DNA from: Caldilineaceae bacterium
GTDB lineage: Bacteria > Chloroflexota > Anaerolineae > Caldilineales > Caldilineaceae
Direction: 5' to 3'
Length of the DNA: 64,000 bases
Assembly: GCA_019637645.1 (NCBI GenBank)
Contig: JAHBVH010000037.1
Coordinates: forward strand, 1-64,000
A model generated the notes under the pieces. The model had not been told where the DNA came from, made no database searches, and saw only the letters and a list, made by a program, of their open reading frames with translations. The translations under genes and the position numbers were made by a program. Below, piece by piece: positions 56,625 through 64,000 of this stretch; the first letter of the stretch is position 1; the number at the start of each line of letters is the position of its first letter.

Positions 56625-58682
56625 ATGACCATTCACATTTTAGCGCCTGATGTAGCGGCCAAGATTGCCGCCGGCGAAGTGGTAGAACGTCCGGCCAATG
56701 TGGCCAAAGAATTGCTCGAAAACAGCCTGGATGCTGGTGCCACCGAGATCCGGGTCGAAATTCGGGAAGGCGGCCAGCGTTTGCTGCGCGTCATCGACAA
56801 TGGCCATGGCATGACCGCCGAAGAAGCGCCCTTGGCGCTCTTGCGCCATGCCACCAGCAAGATCCACGACGCCGACGACCTTTATCAGATTCAAACCTTT
56901 GGCTTTCGGGGCGAAGCGCTCTATAGCATTGCCGCGGTCAGCCAGATGACCATCACCACGCGCCACCAAGACGAGCCCTTTGGCACCCAATTGCGGGTGG
57001 AGGCCGGTAATATCGTCTCGCAACAGCGCGCGGGTACCCCCGTTGGCACGATCATTAACATTGAGCATCTCTTCTACAATGTCCCGGCCCGCAAAAAATT
57101 TCTGCGCAAAGCGCCTACCGAAGCCGGTCAGATCACCGCGGTCGTCCAGCGCTATGCCTTGGCCTATCCCGACCGCCGCTTTAGTTTGGTCAATGAGGGC
57201 AAGCTGATCTTTCAATCAACCGGTAGTGGCGACTTGTATGATGTGCTGGTCAAGCTCTATGGGCTAGAAAATGCCAAGCAGATGACGCCTGTGGGGCTGC
57301 CACGCGCCGCGCGCGGCAATGCGGCCGATGCCCCAACGCCACTGCTGGACGAGATCGATTTCATGCCGACGGTGGGCACGGAACCCCAGGCGGTTAGCCA
57401 CCCTTCCAAAGCGCCGATCCATGTTTTCGGCTATACCAGCCTGCCAACGTTGACCCGCGCCAATCGCAGCAATATTGATATCTTTGTCAACCGGCGTTAT
57501 GTCGAAGATCGCAGTGTGACCCACGCCATTGTCCAGGCCTATCACACCCTGTTGCCCGGCGGGCGCTTTCCCATGGCGGTGATCTTTGTGGAGATCGACC
57601 CGAGCGAGGTTGATGTCAATGTCCATCCGCAAAAGGTACAGGTGCGCTTTGTCGACGAACGGGCGATCTTTGGGGCTACCCAAAAAGCGGTGCGCCGCGC
57701 CCTTGTTCAGACTGCACCGGTCCCCGATCTGACCCTGCCCACACCAACCCCGGCAGCTACGCCATTGCATGAGGAAGTCAGCACCAATGCCGCTTGGGAG
57801 TGGACCGAGCCAGCCGACCTGTCAGCGCCACCGTGGGCCAACGAAAACGTGCCGGTCCGCCCTGTAGAACAAAGTGCTTTTGATCTATACACGCCCCCAC
57901 CCCGTCGCGACGCCCCGCCGCTCACGCCACCGCCGTTTACCTCACCGCCGGTGTCGCCTGCCCATCCTGCGCCGCCTGCGGCTACACCCGCCCCAACCAA
58001 TGGGCCTGCGGCTTGGTCAGAACGGTCGGCACCTGCTAGCCAACCGTCCGCTGGGCAAGCCCCACGCGATGTAGAGGTCACGACCCAGAAGCGCCAGATG
58101 CCACCGTTGCGGGTTGTCGGCCAGATTGGGGCCATGTACATTGTGGCCGAAGGGCCGGAAGGGATGTATCTGATTGATCAGCACGCGGCCCATGAGCGGA
58201 TTCTCTATGAAAAGTATTTAGCCCAACGCTATGGCACGGTCGAAGGCGAGGTGCCGCGCCAACATCTCCTCGAACCGCTCACCTTGCATGTGGGTCATGA
58301 ATTGACGGGGCTGATGGCCGACTACCTCACCCAATTGACCCAGGTCGGTTTTGAGATCGAAGCCTTTGGCGGCGATACCTTTCTGGTCCGCACCATTCCC
58401 AGTGTCCTTGCCGGGCAAGACCCGCTCCGCACGCTAGAGGAGATTGTCAGCGCGATGGGCCATCGGCGCAATCTGGTGGGCGAAGCGTTAGAAGCGCGCA
58501 TGGTCAAGATGATCTGCAAACGGGCGGCCATCAAGGCGGGTCAACTGTTGAGCGATCTGGAAATGCAAGAGTTGATCCATCAACTCGAAGCTTGCCAATC
58601 CCCACGCACGTGCCCCCATGGCCGCCCAACAATGATCCAACTCTCCGCAGGTGAGTTGGAAAAAGCCTTTGGGCGTGTTTAA
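56625..58682 (+). CDS. mutL: DNA mismatch repair protein MutL
   Basis: 685 residues. N-terminal GHKL ATPase: IAAGEVVERPANVAKELLEN, DNGHGM, and TSKIHDADDLYQIQTFGFRG, with VPARKKFL after it. A Pro-rich linker (about 370-495) leads to the C-terminal domain. There the endonuclease motif DQHAAHERILYE (Asp518 to Glu529) and CPHGRP (from Cys663) are intact. It should therefore nick DNA itself, as in bacteria without MutH. The predicted transcript is leaderless. Confidence 0.96.
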   Translation: MTIHILAPDVAAKIAAGEVVERPANVAKELLENSLDAGATEIRVEIREGGQRLLRVIDNGHGMTAEEAPLALLRHATSKIHDADDLYQIQTFGFRGEALYSIAAVSQMTITTRHQDEPFGTQLRVEAGNIVSQQRAGTPVGTIINIEHLFYNVPARKKFLRKAPTEAGQITAVVQRYALAYPDRRFSLVNEGKLIFQSTGSGDLYDVLVKLYGLENAKQMTPVGLPRAARGNAADAPTPLLDEIDFMPTVGTEPQAVSHPSKAPIHVFGYTSLPTLTRANRSNIDIFVNRRYVEDRSVTHAIVQAYHTLLPGGRFPMAVIFVEIDPSEVDVNVHPQKVQVRFVDERAIFGATQKAVRRALVQTAPVPDLTLPTPTPAATPLHEEVSTNAAWEWTEPADLSAPPWANENVPVRPVEQSAFDLYTPPPRRDAPPLTPPPFTSPPVSPAHPAPPAATPAPTNGPAAWSERSAPASQPSAGQAPRDVEVTTQKRQMPPLRVVGQIGAMYIVAEGPEGMYLIDQHAAHERILYEKYLAQRYGTVEGEVPRQHLLEPLTLHVGHELTGLMADYLTQLTQVGFEIEAFGGDTFLVRTIPSVLAGQDPLRTLEEIVSAMGHRRNLVGEALEARMVKMICKRAAIKAGQLLSDLEMQELIHQLEACQSPRTCPHGRPTMIQLSAGELEKAFGRV

Positions 58683-58700
58683 TGACGCAGAAGTACTGAT

Positions 58701-58866
58701 CGGTTTTGATGAAGATTACCCATGAAATTCGGCAAACCGGTGCTGATTGAAATCAGCGCCTGCTAGGGCAAGCTGCGCGAAAGCGCACTTGGTGGGGTGT
58801 AGCCCGCCTAAGCGGGGCTTCTGCTACCAGCCACAGGGCTTCAGCCTGTGCGCCTTCATCAGCCGG
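58701..58866 (+). ncRNA. Candidate structured RNA element, copy 2
   Basis: TGATGAAG (58707-58714) pairs with CTTCATCA (58854-58861), with CGG/CCG outside a small bulge. The core repeats the element at 3877-4012: ATGAAATTCGG, then GCTGATTGAAATCAGC and GCGCGAAAGCGCAC. Two extra hairpins (AGCCC..GGGCT; GCCACAGG..CCTGTGC) follow. It sits between mutL and tig. The remaining 58683-59077 gap holds the tig promoter and leader. Confidence 0.55.
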
Positions 58867-58875
58867 GCTATATTC

Positions 58876-58904
58876 TTGGTTCTCCTCCCAATGTGTGCTA
58901 TACT
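58876..58904 (+). promoter_or_regulatory. tig: tig promoter
   Basis: TTGGTT (58876-58881), 17 bases, TATACT (58899-58904). The ~165-base leader has a long-range CTTGAGT/ACTCAAG pair enclosing AACCGATCGGTT and CAGGG..CCCTG hairpins. Confidence 0.6.
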
Positions 58905-59077
58905 GGCGGATTAGCAATGAAAATGGTCAAAAAGGCAAGTGTTCACCTTGAGTGCTGCCAGAACCGATCGGTTTGCAGGGGGCGTACCCTGTGGGGGATG
59001 CACCGGCTTGCACAAGGAAGCTTGACTCAAGTGGGCGTCTGTCGTCAAAAATAATTTTTCATAGTCCTGAGGAAACA

Positions 59078-60514
59078 ATGTCGTTACAGATCAGCAAAGA
59101 AGAACGAGAAAATCGCGAATTAGTGTTAACGATAGGGGTGGACCAGGCGCGCGTTGATCAGGAATTGCGTAAGGCTGCCCGCAAGATTGCGAGCGACTAT
59201 CGGATTCCCGGCTTCCGCAAGGGGAAAGCGCCCTATCATATTATTGTTCAGCAGGTTGGCTTGCCCGCCCTGTACAACGAATTTATTGAACCATTGGGCC
59301 AGACCGTCTACCAAGAAGCGTTGACCCAAGAGGGGTTAGAGCCCTATGCGCGCGCCTCTCTGGAAGATGTGAAGCTGGAGCCATCGCTCACCTATACGCT
59401 GGCTATGCCGCTCGATCCAGAGATCGATTTGGGCGACTACAAAGCCTTGCGCGTGGAAGAAGATCCCATCACCATTGATGAGGCCGATGTCGAGAAGCAA
59501 CTGGATGAATACCGCGACAAACAGGCCAGTTGGGTTGATGTCGATCGCCCCAGCCAATATGGGGATATGCTGAATATCAATGTCTATAGTGTCTTGATCA
59601 ACGACGATGGCACGCCGAACCTGGATGAAACAGGGGCGGAAACAGTCGTCTTGCAAGAGACTGATTGGGATGTCACGCCGGATCAAGAAAACCCCATGGA
59701 GCCGCCGGGATTTGATGAGGCTTTGTTAGGTCTAACGCCTGGCGACGAAAAAGAATTCGTCCTCTCCTGGCCAGCCGAAGGGCAGAGTATCCATGCGGGC
59801 AAGCAAGCCCGTTTTCAAGTCAAGCTCAACGGGATTCAGGCTTATGAAAAAGCCGAACTGACCGATGAGTTTGCTCAAACCATTGGTCCTGACATCAATA
59901 CCCTGGATGATCTGAAAGAGAATGTCCGCGCCACACTGCGCGAACGGGCCAAAGGGCAAGCGGAAAATGCCTTTTTGGAAAAGGTGCTCGACGCGCTTCT
60001 CGCCCAGGCAAAGCTTAACTACCCACCAGTGGTCATCGAAGATCAGATCGATTCGATGATCAACGAGATGGAGATGCAGCTACGCCGCTTTGGCATTCAG
60101 GACATTGAAAGTTTCTATCGCCAAACAGGCCAAGATCGCGATCAGACGCGCACAAACTTGCGGCCCGAAGCTACGCGCCAAGCCGAGCGCAATCTTTTGC
60201 TCTCCGAACTACTGCGCATTGAGAATCTGACGATCAGCGACGAAGAAGTCGAAGCGCGCATTAATGTCTTGCTGGCCAACAATGATCCCGAAACATCCCA
60301 ACAATTAGCGGCTATGTTCCGCCACGAATCGGGACGGGCGATCCTCGAAAGCCAGTTGCTGCGCGAGAAGTCGATCGACCGCCTCCTTGCCATTGCCCGT
60401 GGTAAAGGGGATGAGGAACCCGCGCCGGCCACCGCAGCGACGCCGACTGAAGCTAGCACCGAAGGACCGGCGGGAGAGACTCCAGCCGCCGAAGCCGATG
60501 CCCCACAGGCTTAG
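59078..60514 (+). CDS. tig: Trigger factor, ribosome-associated chaperone
   Basis: 478 residues. The N-terminal domain holds the ribosome-docking signature GFRKGKAP (45-52). A PPIase-like FKBP region follows (about 150-235, YGDMLNINVYSVL to FVLSWP, with an insertion). The C-terminal arms are helical and end in an Ala/Pro/Glu-rich tail of ~35 residues. It binds nascent chains at the exit tunnel. ATG 59078 has CTGAGGAAAC upstream; the earlier in-frame region (from 58952) is leader. It lies before clpP and clpX, a common bacterial order. Confidence 0.94.
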   Translation: MSLQISKEERENRELVLTIGVDQARVDQELRKAARKIASDYRIPGFRKGKAPYHIIVQQVGLPALYNEFIEPLGQTVYQEALTQEGLEPYARASLEDVKLEPSLTYTLAMPLDPEIDLGDYKALRVEEDPITIDEADVEKQLDEYRDKQASWVDVDRPSQYGDMLNINVYSVLINDDGTPNLDETGAETVVLQETDWDVTPDQENPMEPPGFDEALLGLTPGDEKEFVLSWPAEGQSIHAGKQARFQVKLNGIQAYEKAELTDEFAQTIGPDINTLDDLKENVRATLRERAKGQAENAFLEKVLDALLAQAKLNYPPVVIEDQIDSMINEMEMQLRRFGIQDIESFYRQTGQDRDQTRTNLRPEATRQAERNLLLSELLRIENLTISDEEVEARINVLLANNDPETSQQLAAMFRHESGRAILESQLLREKSIDRLLAIARGKGDEEPAPATAATPTEASTEGPAGETPAAEADAPQA

Positions 60515-60539
60515 GGCGATTTAGGGCTTACGTAAAGCT

Positions 60540-60572
60540 AGAGCTGACAGGCGTTCAAAAGCTGTCAGCTCT
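60540..60572. terminator. Hairpin after tig
   Basis: 11-bp stem AGAGCTGACAG / CTGTCAGCTCT, a relative of the ACCTGACAGG palindromes. The remaining 60573-60935 has no gene. Confidence 0.65.
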
Positions 60573-60935
60573 GCGGCCACCATTGCCCATACGCCCACAA
60601 AGCACGCCGCCAACCGACTGGGCAGAATTCTAACAGAACACAAACAACAAACTAGAGCCAAATTACATCAGAATTGTCCATTGCTGTTTAAGGTTGATTG
60701 TAGGTAATCGGCCCAAAATCGGTGCCGACAGCCCTAAAACGGATCCGGGATGTGGTAGACGCGCTTTCGTGTTTTTATCAACGCCACTCCGTTTGGGCAA
60801 CGGCGAGCCTGGTGCTGTAACTCTTTAATTTTGCGGCTCATCTGTGCCACCTATCATGGCAGTTTGGTCATTTCTGATGAAACTAGGGCTGCTATGCTTG
60901 CGGCGCATGAGCGAACTTTTGAATGGAGAATCTCT

Positions 60936-61631
60936 ATGAATATGGTTCCACCAACCAATGTCATTCCTATGGTCATTGACAGCTCTGGGCGTGGTGAGCG
61001 GGCCTATGATATCTATAGCCTACTCCTGAAAGAGCGCATTGTCTTTTTAGGAACACCCATTAATGATCAGATCGCCAATCTCATTGTGGCGCAATTACTC
61101 TGGCTGAACAGCGAAGATCCCAATCAGCCCATCAACATGTATGTCAACAGCCCGGGCGGCCATATCCACGCTGGCTTGGCCATCTATGACACCATGCAGA
61201 TGATCAGCGCGCCAGTGAGCACGGTCGCGGTCGGGATGACTGCCAGCATGGGTACCGTCCTCTTGGCTTCGGGGGCGACGGGTCGGCGCTATGCGTTGCC
61301 CCATGCCACCATTCACATGCACCCTGCCAGCAGCGGTGCACAGGGGTATACGGAAGATGTGCGGATTGCCTTCCGGGAGCAAGAGCGCATCCAGACCCAA
61401 CTCTTCCAACTGGTGAGCAAGCATGTCAATCGCCACTGGAAAGAGATCGAACGGGACTTTGAGCGCGATCGTTACATGACTTCGCTGGAAGCCAAAGAAT
61501 ATGGTCTGGTCGATGAGGTGCTGGGCGATACTTCTAAGATCATTGCGGTAGACCGCCGGACGGGTGAATTGACCTTGCCCACCGGCGAAAAATTGCTAGA
61601 AACCCTACCGCAGAATGGGACAGGTAGCTAA
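60936..61631 (+). CDS. clpP: ATP-dependent Clp protease proteolytic subunit
   Basis: 231 residues. Serine protease forming the tetradecameric ClpP barrel. Ser104 is in GMTASMGTVLL and His129 in LPHATIHMHPAS; the triad Asp lies in ERDFERDRY (about residue 178). NSPGGHIHAGLAIYD is the oxyanion region. ATG 60936 with GGAGAA upstream gives the usual N-terminus; an open frame back to 60831 adds an unusual extension and is rejected. It abuts clpX with a three-base gap. Confidence 0.94.
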   Translation: MNMVPPTNVIPMVIDSSGRGERAYDIYSLLLKERIVFLGTPINDQIANLIVAQLLWLNSEDPNQPINMYVNSPGGHIHAGLAIYDTMQMISAPVSTVAVGMTASMGTVLLASGATGRRYALPHATIHMHPASSGAQGYTEDVRIAFREQERIQTQLFQLVSKHVNRHWKEIERDFERDRYMTSLEAKEYGLVDEVLGDTSKIIAVDRRTGELTLPTGEKLLETLPQNGTGS

Positions 61632-61634
61632 CCA

Positions 61635-63062
<1,428 letters not shown>

Positions 63063-63078
63063 CATAGCCGTTGGCTGG

Positions 63079-63111
63079 AAACCTGTCAGGTTTATCAAAC
63101 CTGACAGGTTT
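63079..63111. terminator. Terminator palindrome between clpX and rsmD
   Basis: AAACCTGTCAGGTTT / AACCTGACAGGTTT, ACCTGACAGG family, between convergent genes; its 3' end overlaps the rsmD stop region. Confidence 0.75.
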
Positions 63112-63835
63112 ATTCTTGGCCTTGTTTGTTGCGATCGTCTTTCTTATCCGCGTCGAATTCATCAGCTAGTTCGTCATCGAACTCGTCATCGAACTCGTCA
63201 TCGAACTCATCGTCAAATTCGCCCCATTCATCACCCATCTCTTCATCAACCGCCTCATCCCGGTCAGTTGCATCCTCTGCCAGGCTATGCGCCGGTGCAT
63301 AGAAGATCAAGAGAACCGAGCCATAACGACGGCGGTCATATTCCTGTAAAAAGGTCAGCGCAATGGGCTTCTCTTCGCGCGGGTGGATCTGAACGATCAC
63401 TTCGCTCTCAGCTGCTAACAGCGTTGGGCGGCTGTCGATCAGGGTCAGGGCTTGGTGCCAGAGCCCCTGATATTGGGGCGGCGCGACGTAGATCAGATCA
63501 AAGGGTTGGCCCCGGTAATTTTTGAGAACGGTGAAACTATCGGCCCGTTCGACCAATGCCATATTCTCCAGCCGACAATGGTGCAGATTCAGCCGCATGG
63601 TATCAACGGCTTTGCGATTGAGATCGACAAAATGGGCAAAGGCCGCGCCACGGCTCAACGCTTCGATCCCCACGGCACCGGTGCCGCCAAAGAGGTCAAG
63701 TAGCCGTTTCCCTTCGATCCAGCGCCCCAAAATACTAAAGAGCGCCTCTTTGGCCCGGTCGGTAATAGGGCGGGTGCTATCGCCCGGCACCGATTGTAAT
63801 TTGCGGCCTTTGGCACTGCCTGTGATCACACGCAT
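63110..63835 (-). CDS. rsmD: 16S rRNA (guanine966-N2)-methyltransferase-like protein
   Basis: 241 residues. MRVITGSAKGRKLQSV and TRPITDRAKEALFSIL open the RsmD family; LDLFGGTGAVGIEALSRGA binds S-adenosylmethionine. The catalytic DPPY motif is changed to VAPPQY (Ala118-Tyr122). I associate this variant with Chloroflexota-type RsmD. An acidic tail (about 190-228) includes DDEF tandem repeats encoded by 12-bp units (63171-63218). It methylates 16S rRNA in the small subunit. GAGGAGCTA precedes the start at 63835. Confidence 0.9.
   Translation of the reverse strand: MRVITGSAKGRKLQSVPGDSTRPITDRAKEALFSILGRWIEGKRLLDLFGGTGAVGIEALSRGAAFAHFVDLNRKAVDTMRLNLHHCRLENMALVERADSFTVLKNYRGQPFDLIYVAPPQYQGLWHQALTLIDSRPTLLAAESEVIVQIHPREEKPIALTFLQEYDRRRYGSVLLIFYAPAHSLAEDATDRDEAVDEEMGDEWGEFDDEFDDEFDDEFDDELADEFDADKKDDRNKQGQE
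63171..63218. repeat. 12-bp coding tandem repeat in rsmD
   Basis: Three exact TCGTCATCGAAC units and a fourth degenerate one, encoding repeated DDEF on the minus strand. Confidence 0.92.
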
Positions 63836-63867
63836 GTATGCTAGTAGCTCCTCTGTTCAATACATAT

Positions 63868-63930
63868 AGGCATGACGCCGTTGATCGGCGTGACCAGAGA
63901 CCTGACAGGTTTTCCAAACCTGTCAGGTCT
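63868..63930. repeat. Palindromic element near the right edge
   Basis: AGACCTGACAGGTTT / AAACCTGTCAGGTCT (63898-63930), preceded by ATGACGCCGTTG...GTGACCAGAG, similar to the flank of the 20050-20126 copy. After it, 63931-64000 shows nothing recognisable. Confidence 0.75.
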
Positions 63931-64000
63931 TCGCCAAGTCCGTAATGCCTACCATTCTTATCTTCCACCGGGCCTAGGTGGCTGTTTCGCCCTTGCCATA

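Noticed and set aside
60831..60935. Longer ClpP from TTG 60831
   Set aside because: There is a good GGAGAA site before ATG 60936 and the extension does not resemble ClpP.

Overview
The window reads as a chromosomal segment of a free-living, GC-rich bacterium. It is most likely a Chloroflexota member (Anaerolineae/Caldilineae-like). This is inferred from the oligopeptide-type lipoprotein binding proteins with Chloroflexota-style motifs, a MetRS with a KFSTS-type signature, an RsmD with APPQY instead of DPPY, the tig-clpP-clpX block, and palindromic and short tandem repeats between genes. No rRNA, tRNA, CRISPR array, transposase or phage gene was found.

Layout. 0.3-3.7 kb: glmU, a HlyC/CorC-type membrane protein and cdd. 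3.8-6.4 kb: an intergenic structured repeat, a conserved membrane protein and a GNAT-ankyrin fusion. 6.4-14 kb: a five-gene unit (SWIM zinc finger, DUF5691, MoxR AAA+ ATPase, DUF5682, VWA) with its own consensus-like promoter and three ATGA start/stop overlaps. 14-19 kb: an SDR epimerase, then sucB and sucA on the minus strand. 20-23 kb: an MFS transporter, a PIG-L deacetylase and a VOC protein. 23.9-41 kb: a large oligopeptide (Opp/Dpp) ABC transporter region with two ATPase pairs, two permease pairs, three binding proteins, and an ECF sigma factor next to a membrane-anchored HTH protein. 41-46.8 kb: metG, a GT39-like glycosyltransferase and a VanW-family protein. 46.9-54.6 kb: a Tat-type family 1 binding lipoprotein, then a complete third Opp/Dpp system. 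54.7-63.8 kb: purH (minus strand) behind a ZTP riboswitch and terminator, divergent mutL (probably leaderless), tig, clpP, clpX and minus-strand rsmD.

Most notable points. (1) The binding protein at 28220-30136 appears circularly permuted. Its C-terminal half, with the DPRVRQAI...DR box, comes directly after the lipoprotein signal. The N-terminal half, with the WSDG box, follows and ends on the segment that normally leads into DPRVRQ. Three other family 5 binding proteins in the same window have the usual order. (2) The SWIM-DUF5691-MoxR-DUF5682-VWA operon is a compact conflict/chaperone-like system of unknown function. (3) A perfect TTGACA-17-TATAAT promoter, a ZTP aptamer and a 12-bp terminator with nine U residues precede purH. 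(4) Two copies of one structured intergenic element, with a conserved core and differently built closing stems, look like an undescribed RNA. (5) All three junctions between a family 5 binding-protein gene and the following permease gene carry a strong, sequence-unrelated hairpin. (6) Intergenic 14-15 bp tandem arrays recur, three of them with exactly five units.
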